This document shows positions 54,674-64,000 of a DNA stretch of 64,000 nucleotides, piece by piece. This DNA comes from Arthrobacter beigongshangensis (GTDB taxonomy: Bacteria > Bacillota > Bacilli > Bacillales_A > Planococcaceae), in the NCBI RefSeq assembly GCF_016820585.1, contig NZ_JADHDX010000001.1, positions 1 through 64,000 of the forward strand. The letters run 5' to 3'. A model generated the notes under the pieces. It did no database searches, was not told the DNA's origin, and was given only the letters and a program-made list of their open reading frames with translations. Every line of letters begins with the position of its first letter. Position 1 is the stretch's first letter. The position numbers and the translations under genes are program-made.

Positions 54674-55657
54674 TTGGCGAATATTCGAGATGTAGCGAAG
54701 AAAGCGGGCGTATCAGTTGCGACGATTTCACGTTATTTAAATAAAAAGGGCTATGTCAGTAAAGAGGCCAAAGAGGTTATTGAGCAAGCCATTAAGGATT
54801 TAGATTATAGGCCGAATTTAGTGGCCCGGTCTTTGAGTACGAAGCAAACGAAGTTCATCGGATTAATTGTACCTGATATTATGAATCCATTTTTCCCGGA
54901 GCTTGCGCGTGCAGTAGAAGATGTGGCGTTGATGTATGGCTATACAGTTGTGCTGTGCAATTCTGATAGGAAGCCTGAAAAAGAAATTCATTATATTGAA
55001 ACATTGAAGCAGAAATATGTGGCGGGCTTTATCGTCACGACCAATCAATTGCAGGCGAGCCATTATCAGGACTTAGAGCTACCGATTGTTGCGTTGGACC
55101 GTACGATTCATGCGGCTATTCCTACGGTGTCATCGAACAATAAAGAAGGAGCGCATATGGGAACGACCTATTTGCTGGAACAAGGTTGTCGAAATATTGT
55201 TTGTTTGCGCGGACCCGAGGGACTTGGGCCAGCAGATGATCGGCTCGCTGGCTTTCTAGAGGCAGTTCAAGAGAAAGATATAACAACGCATATTATAGAA
55301 TGTCCTTTCCATTTTGAGCAGTCGGAGAAGATTGCATTGGAGTTTCTGTCAGATATAAAAGGGATTGATGGCGTTTTTGCGAGTAGTGATGTGTCGGCAG
55401 CGGGTGTGTTGAAGGCGGCACATACGTTAGGAATGACGGTGCCGGATGACTTGCAAATAGTCGGTTTTGACGGCATTACACTTGGTGGTATGTTGACACC
55501 TGGGTTAACGACAGTAGCGCAGGATGTTTATAAGATGGGCACATTAGCGACACGGATGCTCATTAAATTAATAGAAGGTCTTGAACTGGAAGATAAAGAA
55601 ATTCAAGTTCCAGTTAAGCTGGTTATTCGGGGGACAACGAGGAGTGAAGAACAATGA
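54674..55657 (+). CDS. rbsR: ribose operon repressor, LacI family
   Basis: A 327-aa repressor. The LacI HTH is at about 3-25 (IRDVAKKAGVSVATISRYLN, 20 residues), followed by the hinge and a periplasmic-binding-protein-like ligand domain (about 60-325) with DRTI and DG..FASSD-type blocks. Start TTG 54674, with AAGGGGTG upstream. It is first in rbsRKDACB and presumably represses its own operon through the palindrome 24 bp upstream. It overlaps rbsK by 4 bp. Confidence 0.93.
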   Translation: MANIRDVAKKAGVSVATISRYLNKKGYVSKEAKEVIEQAIKDLDYRPNLVARSLSTKQTKFIGLIVPDIMNPFFPELARAVEDVALMYGYTVVLCNSDRKPEKEIHYIETLKQKYVAGFIVTTNQLQASHYQDLELPIVALDRTIHAAIPTVSSNNKEGAHMGTTYLLEQGCRNIVCLRGPEGLGPADDRLAGFLEAVQEKDITTHIIECPFHFEQSEKIALEFLSDIKGIDGVFASSDVSAAGVLKAAHTLGMTVPDDLQIVGFDGITLGGMLTPGLTTVAQDVYKMGTLATRMLIKLIEGLELEDKEIQVPVKLVIRGTTRSEEQ

Positions 55658-56538
55658 TTACAGTTATTGGTAGTATCAATATGGACTTAGTTGTCCAGAC
55701 AGATGATTTCCCGAAACAAGGTGAAACGGTTTTAGGCCAGTTATATAAAACTGTACCGGGTGGCAAAGGAGCCAATCAGGCAGTAGCCGCGGCCCGTCTT
55801 GGTGGGCAAGTGCAAATGGTAGCGAGTGTGGGAAATGATAGCTTTGGTGAGGAGCTTCTTGAAAATTTGCGAGCCAATGCAATCGATATTTCAGCGGTTC
55901 GACAAAGTTCGGAAGTGGCTTCTGGCATTGCAAATATTTTGTTGTCAGAGGGAGATAACCGCATCATCGTCGTACCAGGTGCCAATTTCGAATTGACATC
56001 TTCTTACATCGATGAAATGCAAGAAAATATTCGTAAAAGTAAACTAGTAATCTTACAACTAGAAATCCCGATTCCAACTATTTTATACACGTTGGAACTA
56101 TGCTCTACCTTAAACATTCCCGTGTTATTAAATCCAGCACCCGCAGGTGGATATGATAAGGAATTTATGCGTTATACAACGTATTTAACGCCGAATGAAA
56201 CGGAATGTGAACAGATTTTTGGGATGGATATGGAAGCAGCATTGGAAAGTCATCCAAATAAATTAATTGTGACGCTTGGCAGTGCAGGTGCCCGTTATTA
56301 TGACGGTGAACAACACATCATTGTCGAAGGATTTAAGACAGAGGTTGTCGATACGACAGGAGCGGGTGATACATTTAATGGTGCATTTGCCTATGCAATT
56401 GTTGAGGGCTACGCATTGAGAGAAGCGGTTCAATTTGCGAATGCAGCTGCGTCATTATCTGTTGAGAAATTCGGAGCGCAAGGCGGCATGCCGACACGTG
56501 CAGAAGTGGAAGCCAGACTTGGAAGTGACCGCCGATGA
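55654..56538 (+). CDS. rbsK: ribokinase
   Basis: A 294-aa PfkB-family kinase that phosphorylates ribose at O-5. The N-terminal GSINMDLVV and GGKGANQAVAAARLGG form the ribose site. DTTGAGDTFNGAFAYA (about 230-245) holds the anion hole and catalytic aspartate. It starts within the rbsR stop (ATGA) and overlaps rbsD by 4 bp, so the three are tightly coupled. Confidence 0.95.
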   Translation: MITVIGSINMDLVVQTDDFPKQGETVLGQLYKTVPGGKGANQAVAAARLGGQVQMVASVGNDSFGEELLENLRANAIDISAVRQSSEVASGIANILLSEGDNRIIVVPGANFELTSSYIDEMQENIRKSKLVILQLEIPIPTILYTLELCSTLNIPVLLNPAPAGGYDKEFMRYTTYLTPNETECEQIFGMDMEAALESHPNKLIVTLGSAGARYYDGEQHIIVEGFKTEVVDTTGAGDTFNGAFAYAIVEGYALREAVQFANAAASLSVEKFGAQGGMPTRAEVEARLGSDRR

Positions 56539-56924
56539 AGAAAAACGGGATTTTGAACCGTGAACTGGCAGCGGCTTTTGCCAAGCTGGGTCATACAGAT
56601 CAGATAACAATAGCCGATTGTGGATTACCTATTCCAGATGGCGTTCGTTGTATAGACCTATCTTATATCATTGGTAAACCATCTTTCATTGAAATCCTAG
56701 AAGCTGTTTTGGATGATTTGGAAGTGGAATATGCTTTTATTGCGAGTGAAATGGTGAGTGCGAATACGGAGATTTTCAACAAAGTGCATCAGAAGATTTC
56801 GCAAATCGCTGAATTATCACATGAAGACTTTAAGCAACTGACAAGGCGTTCAAAAGTCATTATCCGTACAGGTGAGGCAACGCCTTACGCGAATATTATT
56901 TTGCAGTCTGGCGTACTATTCTAA
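56535..56924 (+). CDS. rbsD: D-ribose pyranase
   Basis: A 129-aa mutarotase that converts ribopyranose to ribofuranose for RbsK. The family core is intact: KKNGILNRELAAAFAKLGHT with His20, then IADCGLPIP with Asp28. The length is normal. It overlaps rbsK by 4 bp and precedes rbsA by 21 bp. Confidence 0.95.
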   Translation: MKKNGILNRELAAAFAKLGHTDQITIADCGLPIPDGVRCIDLSYIIGKPSFIEILEAVLDDLEVEYAFIASEMVSANTEIFNKVHQKISQIAELSHEDFKQLTRRSKVIIRTGEATPYANIILQSGVLF

Positions 56925-56945
56925 ACTGAAGGTGGGTGAACAAGC

Positions 56946-58442
56946 ATGATTGAAATGACCGGAATTTCAAAGGCTTTTGATGGCAATAAAGTCCTGAATA
57001 ACGTTGAGTTTTCTATTGAAAAAGGTGAAATTCACGCTCTCATGGGTGAAAATGGTGCTGGGAAATCGACGTTGATGAAAATATTGACCGGTATTTATGC
57101 GCGTGATACGGGTGAAGTGAAGGTAAAGGGGAAGCTGGTTGATTTCAAAAATCCGAAGGAAGCCGAGCGTGCCGGGATTGCGGTTATCCACCAAGAGCTC
57201 AATATTTTACCAGATTTAACTGTGACGGAAAACCTATTCCTTGGTAATGAAAAGACATTTGGTAAAAGCGGAATTTTAAAAACACGTCAAATGAATCGGG
57301 AAGCGACAAAAATCTTATCGGAACTTGGATTGGATGTCGATGTGAAATCGGTTGCTCGTGAACTTTCAGTTGGGAAACAACAGATTATTGAAATAGCAAA
57401 AGCGATGTCCTCGAATGCAGAAGTGATTATTATGGACGAGCCAACAGCTGCACTTACGGATCGAGAAATTGAAACATTGTTCGAGACGATTAAAGCATTA
57501 CAGGCAACTGGGGTTTCTTTCGTCTACATTTCGCATCGAATGGAAGAAATATTTGCGATTTGTGATCGGATTACCATTTTACGCGATGGCAACTATGTTG
57601 GCGTTAAAGAGATTAAAGAAACATCCTTCGATGAAATTGTACAGATGATGGTTGGAAGAGAGCTTGGGGAACGTTTCCCAGAACGTCATGCTGAAATTGG
57701 CAATGTTAAATTGACGGCTAACGGATTGACGCGTAACGGGCACTTTGAAAATATATCCTTTGAGCTGCGAAAAGGTGAGGTTCTCGGCATCGCAGGTTTG
57801 ATGGGGGCCGGAAGAACTGAGGTTGCACAGGCGTTGTTTGGTTATCGGAAATTGCATAAAGGTGACCTTTTGCTTGATGGTAAGCCCATTAAAATCACGA
57901 ATCCTTTGCAGGCTAAAAAACTGAGCTTCGGTTATGTCACGGAAGACCGAAAATCGGAAGGATTAATTGTAGAATTCTCGGTAAAAGACAATTTGAGCTT
58001 AACGAATTTTAATAAAATCGCCAATAAAGGCATCATTAAGACAAATGAAGAACAAAAATTATATGACGATATGGTGGAACGATTAGGTATCCGAACTTCG
58101 GGTCCCCACCAATTAGCAAAATCACTCAGTGGTGGGAACCAGCAAAAGGTTGTCATTGCGAAATGGCTCGGAATTGAGCCTGATGTTTTACTATTGGATG
58201 AGCCAACGCGCGGTGTTGATGTTGGAGCGAAAAAAGAAATTTACTCGATTATTAATGAGCTTGCTGAAAGAGGTGTCGCAATTTTGATGATTTCATCGGA
58301 ACTGCCTGAAATTATCGGAATGGCTGACCGCGTGCTTGTGATGCACGAAGGAACTGTCACGGCAGAATTGCAGCGGGAAGATATGACACAGGAACGAATT
58401 ATGCATTACGCTACGGGAGGTGACAAAGTTGCTCAAATCTAA
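56946..58442 (+). CDS. rbsA: ribose ABC transporter ATP-binding protein
   Basis: A 498-aa double ATPase of the sugar (CUT2) class. The first half has [19 protein letters not shown] and [11 protein letters not shown]. The second half has the degenerate Walker [13 protein letters not shown], then LSGGNQQK and [11 protein letters not shown]. The degenerate second site is typical of RbsA. AAGGTGGGTG precedes ATG 56946. It overlaps rbsC by 14 bp. Confidence 0.95.
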   Translation: MIEMTGISKAFDGNKVLNNVEFSIEKGEIHALMGENGAGKSTLMKILTGIYARDTGEVKVKGKLVDFKNPKEAERAGIAVIHQELNILPDLTVTENLFLGNEKTFGKSGILKTRQMNREATKILSELGLDVDVKSVARELSVGKQQIIEIAKAMSSNAEVIIMDEPTAALTDREIETLFETIKALQATGVSFVYISHRMEEIFAICDRITILRDGNYVGVKEIKETSFDEIVQMMVGRELGERFPERHAEIGNVKLTANGLTRNGHFENISFELRKGEVLGIAGLMGAGRTEVAQALFGYRKLHKGDLLLDGKPIKITNPLQAKKLSFGYVTEDRKSEGLIVEFSVKDNLSLTNFNKIANKGIIKTNEEQKLYDDMVERLGIRTSGPHQLAKSLSGGNQQKVVIAKWLGIEPDVLLLDEPTRGVDVGAKKEIYSIINELAERGVAILMISSELPEIIGMADRVLVMHEGTVTAELQREDMTQERIMHYATGGDKVAQI

Positions 58443-59370
58443 TTCACAATCGGTACTTCAAAAAATCGGTCCGTTTATTGGGCTGCTATTAATTGTCGTA
58501 ATCATTACAATCATGAGTCCTAATTTCTTAACAGTAAACAACTTGCTTAACGTTTTGAGACAAGTATCCATTAACGCATTGATCGCGTTTGGGATGACAT
58601 TTGTTATTTTAACAGGTGGTATTGATTTATCCGTCGGTTCTATATTAGCGTTAACCGGTGCGGTCACTGCTGGCATGATGGCTAGTGGCGTGGATCCTGT
58701 ACTAGCGATGTTCCTCGGGTTACTGCTAGGGGCAGTGCTTGGTGCCATCAACGGTGTCATTATTGCCAAAGGAAAAGTAGCTCCTTTCATTGCAACACTT
58801 GCAACGATGACGATTTTCCGTGGGCTAACGTTGGTCTACACAGAAGGACGACCGATATCTGGACTTGGTGATTCACAGGCATTTCAACTGCTAGGAAAAG
58901 GGTACTTCTTCGGTATCCCAGTACCGGTTATTACGATGGCTATCACATTTGGGGTGTTATATTTCATTTTGAAAAAGACGACGTTTGGTCGTCGGGTTTA
59001 CGCAGTCGGGGGCAACGAAGAAGCGTCTAGTCTGTCGGGGATTAGCGTAGATCGTATTAAGATTTACGTCTACTCATTGACGGGAGCATTAGCTGCGCTT
59101 GCCGCGTTGATTTTGACTTCACGGCTCAATTCCGCTCAACCAACAGCGGGCAGTATGTTTGAGCTCGATGCGATTGCAGCAGTTGTGCTCGGTGGGACAA
59201 GTTTGACGGGCGGACGCGGTTGGATCGTCGGGACGTTAATCGGCGCGCTCATTATTGGTGTTTTGAATAATGGTTTGAATTTAATTGGTGTATCCTCCTT
59301 CTTCCAGCAAGTGGTGAAGGGTGCAGTTATATTAGTTGCAGTATTATTGGATCGTAAAAAAACAGCATAA
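58429..59370 (+). CDS. rbsC: ribose ABC transporter permease
   Basis: A 313-aa CUT2 permease with 8-10 hydrophobic segments. Signature blocks are [19 protein letters not shown] (about 53-71), [14 protein letters not shown] and the C-terminal [21 protein letters not shown] 58429 is preferred because GGGAGG (58415-58420) is 8 nt upstream; the in-frame GTG at 58420 overlaps that site. It lies inside the end of rbsA. Confidence 0.93.
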   Translation: MLKSNSQSVLQKIGPFIGLLLIVVIITIMSPNFLTVNNLLNVLRQVSINALIAFGMTFVILTGGIDLSVGSILALTGAVTAGMMASGVDPVLAMFLGLLLGAVLGAINGVIIAKGKVAPFIATLATMTIFRGLTLVYTEGRPISGLGDSQAFQLLGKGYFFGIPVPVITMAITFGVLYFILKKTTFGRRVYAVGGNEEASSLSGISVDRIKIYVYSLTGALAALAALILTSRLNSAQPTAGSMFELDAIAAVVLGGTSLTGGRGWIVGTLIGALIIGVLNNGLNLIGVSSFFQQVVKGAVILVAVLLDRKKTA

Positions 59371-59383
59371 GGAGATGGGGAAA

Positions 59384-60301
59384 ATGAAGAAAATTCACGT
59401 AGCGTTTTTGATGGCGATTATGCTTGTTTTGGCGGCATGTTCGACGGAAGCACCAGGTGCTAAAAAGGAGTCAGAATCAACAGGTGGAGAGGGAGACTTT
59501 ACAATCGGTTTCTCAATTTCAACATTGAATAATCCATTTTTTGTAACGTTGAGTGATGGTGCGAAAGCGCAAGCAGAGGAAATGGGTGCGAAACTTACGG
59601 TTGTTGATGCACAAGACGATGCTGCAAAACAAGCGAGCGATGTGGAAGATTTAATTCAACAAGGTGTTGATTTGATTTTGATCAACCCGACGGACTCGGA
59701 AGCAGTTGTAGCAACTGTTCAATCGGCGAATGATGCAGGAATTCCAGTGATTACAGTTGACCGCAGTTCTGAAGGTGGAGAAGTTGTTTCTCACATCGCT
59801 TCAGACAACAAAGCTGGAGGAATTTTAGCGGGACAATATATGGTTTCGCTACTTGGTGATGGCGCAAAAGTGGCTGAACTAGAAGGTATCGCAGGTTCTT
59901 CAGCAGCACGTGACCGTGGGGCCGGCTTTAATGAAATTGCGGGAGGTAAGTTGGATGTTGTTGCTAAACAAACAGCGAACTTTAACCGTGCTGAAGGTTT
60001 GACAGTTATGGAAAATATTTTACAAGCAAACCCTGATATCGTAGGTGTCTTCGCCCATAATGATGAGATGGCACTTGGGGCATTGGAAGCAATTGAAGCT
60101 GCTGGTAAGGACATTACAGTAATCGGTTTTGACGCAACAGATGATGCAGTGAAATCTGTCGAGGATGGCAAGCTGGCTGGAACTGTTGCTCAAAAACCTG
60201 AACTAATCGGTAAAAAAGCGGTAGAGGCCGCTGTTCAATCACTTAAAGGTGAGACAGTAGAAGCATCTATTCCAGTTGAATTAGAATTGATTAAAAAATA
60301 A
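59384..60301 (+). CDS. rbsB: ribose ABC transporter substrate-binding lipoprotein
   Basis: A 305-aa lipoprotein. Lipobox LAAC places the lipidated cysteine at residue 19. The Peripla_BP fold follows, with FSISTLNNPFFVTLSDG, LILINPTDSEAV, PVITVDRSSEGG and HNDEMALGALEA matching RbsB sugar-contact regions. ATG 59384 follows AAGGAGATGGGG; longer frames would start in rbsC. Last gene of rbsRKDACB. Confidence 0.94.
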   Translation: MKKIHVAFLMAIMLVLAACSTEAPGAKKESESTGGEGDFTIGFSISTLNNPFFVTLSDGAKAQAEEMGAKLTVVDAQDDAAKQASDVEDLIQQGVDLILINPTDSEAVVATVQSANDAGIPVITVDRSSEGGEVVSHIASDNKAGGILAGQYMVSLLGDGAKVAELEGIAGSSAARDRGAGFNEIAGGKLDVVAKQTANFNRAEGLTVMENILQANPDIVGVFAHNDEMALGALEAIEAAGKDITVIGFDATDDAVKSVEDGKLAGTVAQKPELIGKKAVEAAVQSLKGETVEASIPVELELIKK

Positions 60302-60307
60302 TAAACA

Positions 60308-60349
60308 AAAAAACAAGCCGTTAGGGATTTCCTAGCGGCTTGTTTTTTT
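60308..60349. terminator. bidirectional terminator after rbsB
   Basis: CAAGCCGTTAGG...CCTAGCGGCTTG stem with A-run and T-run flanks. It serves rbsB and the convergent LytTR gene. Confidence 0.9.
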
Positions 60350-60357
60350 GCATGATA

Positions 60358-61029
60358 TCAGAACCCAAGCGCTTTTCTCACTTCATTGACATATGTTTGG
60401 CTGACGGGTAATTCGGTGCCATCTTTTAGGATGAGTATGAGATTCGAAGAGAAATCTCTACTGATACGCTGGATATAGGGAATGTTGACGATATAGGAAC
60501 GATGGACGCGCAAAAAAGTATTCGGTAAACGTAAGTGTAAGTCCTTCAAAGTATAACTCGTGTTAAAGCGCTCATTTTCAGCATAAAACCATGTTTTCTT
60601 TTGCAAGCTTTCTATATGCGTAATCTGTTCAATGGGCAGAAGACTCCAGTCATCCTGCTGCTTGCCGGTCAGAAAGCGAAAGGGTTCGTGCTTTAACACA
60701 TGATAATTAGGGGGGAGAATGACGATCAGCGCCCCCGGTTCATCGTGCAGATGAATCGGATAGCCGATGCCATAATAGGGCACGCCAAACAATGAATTAT
60801 CCATAATGGTATCAATTTTGCGCCTCTCCATAATGACTCGATCTGCAATGCTACCAGGTCTAACGACTTGCCCTTCTTTTAATTGGATGTCGTGCAGTCC
60901 AGCTGCATAGTAGACATAATGCTCACCAATTGCGATAGCAATAGCCGCATCCTTCGGTATCCAATCTTCCATTATCCTAGCGTATTGTAGTAAAATCTCT
61001 TTCGAAATAGCTGTTTTCTCCATCGTCAT
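60358..61029 (-). CDS. LytTR-domain DNA-binding regulator
   Basis: A 223-aa regulator. The C-terminal LytTR DNA-binding domain (about 125-222) shows ITHIESLQKKTWFYAENE, FLRVHRSYIVNI and LPVSQTYVNEVR, all typical. The N-terminal 110 residues resemble a PAS/sensor domain (AIAIAIGEHYVYYAAG, VPYYGIGYPI) rather than a response-regulator receiver, so it may sense a small molecule. It is divergent from aceA, with the two genes about 206 bp apart. ACAGTT motifs occur at 61115 and 61169 in the shared region, a common LytTR half-site, though the spacing is not the standard one. A role in the glyoxylate bypass is inferred from position. Confidence 0.85.
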   Translation of the reverse strand: MTMEKTAISKEILLQYARIMEDWIPKDAAIAIAIGEHYVYYAAGLHDIQLKEGQVVRPGSIADRVIMERRKIDTIMDNSLFGVPYYGIGYPIHLHDEPGALIVILPPNYHVLKHEPFRFLTGKQQDDWSLLPIEQITHIESLQKKTWFYAENERFNTSYTLKDLHLRLPNTFLRVHRSYIVNIPYIQRISRDFSSNLILILKDGTELPVSQTYVNEVRKALGF

Positions 61030-61235
61030 ATCCTTATCCCCCTTCGAATCTGTGAGTCATCTTTTGAATCAACCACTTCATCCCTCAAAAAGGCCCTTTT
61101 GTCAAAATGTACAGACAGTTTTAATTTTCTGTTATATATTACTGTATAACAACTTTGGCTGTTATGAAACAGTTCGAAAGCATTAATTTTACAAAACGGC
61201 TGAACGTTAAAAAATGGAAAGGTGTGGAGGAGTAT

Positions 61236-62516
61236 ATGACTAGACAACAACAGATTGCGCAATTGGAGAAAAGCTGGGCGGAGGATAGCCGCTGGAAAGG
61301 GATTGAGCGTCCTTATTCTGCGGAGGATGTTGTGAAACTACGAGGCTCTATTCTAATCGACCATACGCTGGCAGCAAAAGGTGCGGATCGATTATGGAAA
61401 TCCCTTCATGAGGAAGATTTCATCAATGCACTTGGCGCGTTGACAGGAAATCAGGCTGTGCAACAAGTAAAGGCTGGACTACAAGCGATCTATTTAAGTG
61501 GCTGGCAAGTGGCGGCAGATGCAAATCTATCAGGTCAAATGTATCCGGACCAAAGCTTATATCCAGCAAACAGCGTACCATCTGTTGTAAAACGTATTAA
61601 CCAAGCACTACAACGGGCTGACCAAATCGATCATGCAGAAGGACGTGAAGACGGTTTCGATTGGTTTGCACCAATTGTAGCCGATGCTGAAGCGGGCTTC
61701 GGCGGACCTTTAAATGTTTTTGAATTAATGAAGGGCATGATTGAAGCAGGCGCAGCGGGTGTTCACTTGGAAGATCAACTGGCATCTGAAAAGAAATGTG
61801 GCCACTTGGGCGGTAAAGTATTGCTACCGACGCAAAATGCGATTCGTAACTTAGTTGCCGCGAGACTGGCGGCTGATGTACTAGGTGTACCGACTGTACT
61901 CATCTCACGGACTGATGCAGATGCGGCGGATATGGTGACAAGCGATATTGACCCAGTAGATAAAGACTTCTTAACAGGAGAACGCACACCTGAAGGGTTT
62001 TATCGTACTCGACCAGGTATTGACCAAGCGATTGCACGTGGATTGGCTTATGCACCGTATGCGGATCTTGTTTGGTGTGAAACGTCCCATCCTTCATTAG
62101 AAGAAGCACAGCAATTTGCGGATGCGATTCATGCGAAGTTCCCAGGTAAGAAACTGGCCTACAACTGTTCACCTTCCTTCAACTGGGAAGCAAATTTGGA
62201 TGAAGAAACGATTGCTAAATATCAAGTGGAGCTCGGTAAAATGGGCTATAAATTCCAGTTCGTTACACTTGCAGGTTTCCACTCACTGAACCACAGCATG
62301 TTTAATCTTGCGCATGATTATAAAGACAATGGCATGGCAGCTTATTCGAAACTACAGCAAGCTGAATTTGCCAATGAAGATAAAGGCTACACAGCGACAA
62401 GACACCAACGCGAAGTAGGTACAGGGTACTTTGATGAAGTGTCACAAATCATTTCGGGTGGAACGTCTTCGACGACGGCAATGCAAGGTTCAACGGAAGT
62501 CGCACAGTTTGTTTGA
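61236..62516 (+). CDS. aceA: isocitrate lyase
   Basis: A 426-aa enzyme that cleaves isocitrate to glyoxylate and succinate for growth on acetate or fatty acids. The active-site loop KKCGHLGGK is present (cysteine nucleophile), with [13 protein letters not shown] and the C-terminal NCSPSFNW block. ATG 61236 is chosen: GGAGG is 7 nt upstream, and the longer frame from 61155 has no site. It is followed by aceB after a palindromic element, and preceded divergently by the LytTR regulator. Confidence 0.95.
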   Translation: MTRQQQIAQLEKSWAEDSRWKGIERPYSAEDVVKLRGSILIDHTLAAKGADRLWKSLHEEDFINALGALTGNQAVQQVKAGLQAIYLSGWQVAADANLSGQMYPDQSLYPANSVPSVVKRINQALQRADQIDHAEGREDGFDWFAPIVADAEAGFGGPLNVFELMKGMIEAGAAGVHLEDQLASEKKCGHLGGKVLLPTQNAIRNLVAARLAADVLGVPTVLISRTDADAADMVTSDIDPVDKDFLTGERTPEGFYRTRPGIDQAIARGLAYAPYADLVWCETSHPSLEEAQQFADAIHAKFPGKKLAYNCSPSFNWEANLDEETIAKYQVELGKMGYKFQFVTLAGFHSLNHSMFNLAHDYKDNGMAAYSKLQQAEFANEDKGYTATRHQREVGTGYFDEVSQIISGGTSSTTAMQGSTEVAQFV

Positions 62517-62520
62517 TTTA

Positions 62521-62640
62521 GGAATTCCATTGCATTCGCTTAGGCGCTAGGGGATGCCTTCCGCCATAAGCCAGACAGTTTCGCCGTCAGTCTTATGGCT
62601 CCGGCTACCCCTTTTAAGGCGCCTTTGCTGGAGAGTAGAT
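62521..62640. repeat. palindromic element between aceA and aceB
   Basis: GGCGCTAGGGGATGCC...GGCTACCCCTTTTAAGGCGCC (two arms in parts), with an inner GCCATAAG.CCAGAC...GTCAGTCTTATGGC stem. It folds into one long imperfect hairpin of about 100 nt. The sequence is of a type I associate with dispersed elements in Sporosarcina-like genomes. It may reduce read-through into aceB. Confidence 0.6.
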
Positions 62641-62691
62641 AAAAATTAATAGTTCGACTTATATTGTTGATTGAAAAGAGAATCGGGGAGG

Positions 62692-64000
62692 ATGATCAAT
62701 CTGTCTACTCAACAAGCAATATCCAATACGATAGACGTTTTAGGGGAGTTAACGGCTGAGAGTGAGGAGATTTTAACGCCACAAGCATTGGCATTTCTAC
62801 AATCTCTTCATAATGAATTTGACGGGAGAAGGCAGGAGCTACTTGCAAAGCGGCAAGAGCGACAACGGGATATTGATCGGGGGAGTAAACTGGATTTCTT
62901 GCCTGAAACGCAGTTGATTAGGGAAGGGAATTGGACAATTGCACCTCTTCCAGATGATCTCCATGATAGACGGGTAGAAATAACAGGCCCAGTTGACCGG
63001 AAAATGGTTATCAATGCGCTGAATTCTGGTGCGAAAACGTTCATGGCTTGCTTTGAAGATGCGACATCTCCAACCTGGGCAAACATGCTAGAGGGGCAGC
63101 GGAATATGAAGGATGCTGTTCGCAGAACGATTGCATTTAAGCAGCAGTCCAATGGCAAGACGTATAAGTTAAACGACGAAATTGCTGTATTGATGATTCG
63201 ACCACGAGGGTTGCATTTACTGGAGAAAAACGTTGTTGTCAATGGGGAGCCGATGGCAGGAAGTTTCTTCGATTTTGGATTGTATATGTTCCATAACGCT
63301 AAGGAATTAGTGGCGAGAGGTTCGGGTCCGTACTTTTATTTACCAAAGCTAGAAAGTCATTTGGAGGCGAGATTGTGGAATGATATCTTTGTTTTTGCAC
63401 AGCAGCAACTCGGCATTCCGCAAGGTACAATCCGCGCAACGGTATTAATTGAAACGATTATGGCAGCGTTTGAGATGGATGAAATCTTGTATGAGTTGCG
63501 GGATCATTCCGCAGGGTTGAATTGTGGACGCTGGGATTATATTTTCAGCTTCATCAAACGACTGCGCAATCGGCCGGATGTTATTTTGCCGGATCGTGGC
63601 CAAGTGACGATGACGTCCCCGTTCATGCGGGCGTACACATTGCTTTGTGTGCAAACCTGTCATAAACGGAATGCACCAGCCATTGGGGGAATGGCGGCGC
63701 AAATTCCGATTAAAAATGATCCGCAAGCAAACGCCGAAGCCTTCGCGAAAGTTAGTGAGGATAAGCGCCGTGAAGCAACAGACGGGCATGACGGTACATG
63801 GGTTGCACATCCAGGACTTGTCCCCGTTGCGTTGGAGCAATTCAACGAGCATATGCCAACACCAAATCAAATTGACCGCAAACGGCAGGACGTCCAAGTG
63901 ACTGCGGAAGATTTGGTGGAAGTGCCACTCGGAACAATTACAGAACAAGGACTGCGGATGAATTGTAGTGTCGGCATTCAGTATATGGCTTCCTGGTTTA
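62692..64000 (+). CDS. aceB: malate synthase A (partial, cut by window end)
   Basis: About 436 codons are present with no stop; the gene runs off the window. It condenses glyoxylate and acetyl-CoA. Family blocks include [20 protein letters not shown] (20 residues), [41 protein letters not shown] and [12 protein letters not shown]. The ATG at 62692 directly abuts the ribosome site GGGGAGG. The CTG at 62701, in the same frame and 9 nt downstream of the site, gives MSTQQAIS and may be the real start. It forms the glyoxylate bypass with aceA. Confidence 0.93.
   Translation, partial: MINLSTQQAISNTIDVLGELTAESEEILTPQALAFLQSLHNEFDGRRQELLAKRQERQRDIDRGSKLDFLPETQLIREGNWTIAPLPDDLHDRRVEITGPVDRKMVINALNSGAKTFMACFEDATSPTWANMLEGQRNMKDAVRRTIAFKQQSNGKTYKLNDEIAVLMIRPRGLHLLEKNVVVNGEPMAGSFFDFGLYMFHNAKELVARGSGPYFYLPKLESHLEARLWNDIFVFAQQQLGIPQGTIRATVLIETIMAAFEMDEILYELRDHSAGLNCGRWDYIFSFIKRLRNRPDVILPDRGQVTMTSPFMRAYTLLCVQTCHKRNAPAIGGMAAQIPIKNDPQANAEAFAKVSEDKRREATDGHDGTWVAHPGLVPVALEQFNEHMPTPNQIDRKRQDVQVTAEDLVEVPLGTITEQGLRMNCSVGIQYMASWF

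Overview
The window looks like chromosome from an endospore-forming, S-layer-bearing member of the Bacillales, most likely Planococcaceae (Sporosarcina or a close relative). This is inferred from content: moderate-to-low GC, TTG/GTG starts behind strong AAGGAGG sites, six S-layer-homology (SLH) proteins, comK, sda, a BclA/BclB-type spore collagen, a T-box-controlled ilv-leu operon, and dispersed palindromic elements of a kind I associate with that family. No rRNA, tRNA, IS element, prophage or CRISPR array was seen.

Layout. 0-4 kb: secreted subtilase, repeat array, SLH/NHL protein, dispersed palindromic element. 4.3-11 kb: a mannose-family PTS operon (SIS-domain sugar isomerase/deglycase, EIIA, EIIB, EIIC, EIID), a PRD regulator and a YitT membrane protein, preceded by two palindromes and a 16-codon mini-ORF. 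11-12.4 kb: minus-strand trio DUF1659, DUF2922, YvrJ (42 aa) and an unrecognised 78-aa gene. 12.5-22 kb: cell-surface genes (SLH beta-helix protein, SLH-DUF4855, O-antigen-ligase-like protein, NAGPA-Ig-SLH protein). 22-26.5 kb: candidate sRNA, sigma factor divergent from comK, S41 protease, the small sporulation checkpoint gene sda with a DnaA-box cluster upstream, and a zinc-ribbon membrane protein. 26.6-30.3 kb: PRD regulator, ptsH, ptsI. 30.5-39.3 kb: S-layer protein, then a haem-uptake (Isd-like) locus of three NEAT proteins and an ABC importer behind a Fur-box-like site. 40-50.6 kb: ilvD, T-box leader, ilvBNC-leuABCD. 50.9-54.5 kb: collagen-like spore-surface protein and a glycosyltransferase. 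54.6-60.3 kb: rbsRKDACB. 60.3-64 kb: LytTR regulator, aceA, and aceB cut by the window end.

Most unusual signal. Intergenic DNA carries degenerate repeat arrays with one spacing rule: a short core word (usually GTGTGCAAC/GTTTCCAAC or its complement) recurs every 21 bp, with a regular single 19-bp step, giving a 103-bp superunit (4x21+19). Four arrays use this word (1.66, 12.5, 19.1, 39.3 kb). Two more (23.6 and 50.7 kb) use unrelated words but keep the 21-bp, and in one case the 21/19-bp, spacing. Five of the six begin just downstream of an intrinsic terminator. I know of no description of this family; its function is unknown.

The genes combine into a plausible picture of a soil spore-former: surface display through SLH proteins, haem capture without visible sortase signals, PTS-linked sugar uptake with PRD control, branched-chain amino-acid synthesis under tRNA control, ribose uptake, and acetate growth by the glyoxylate bypass.
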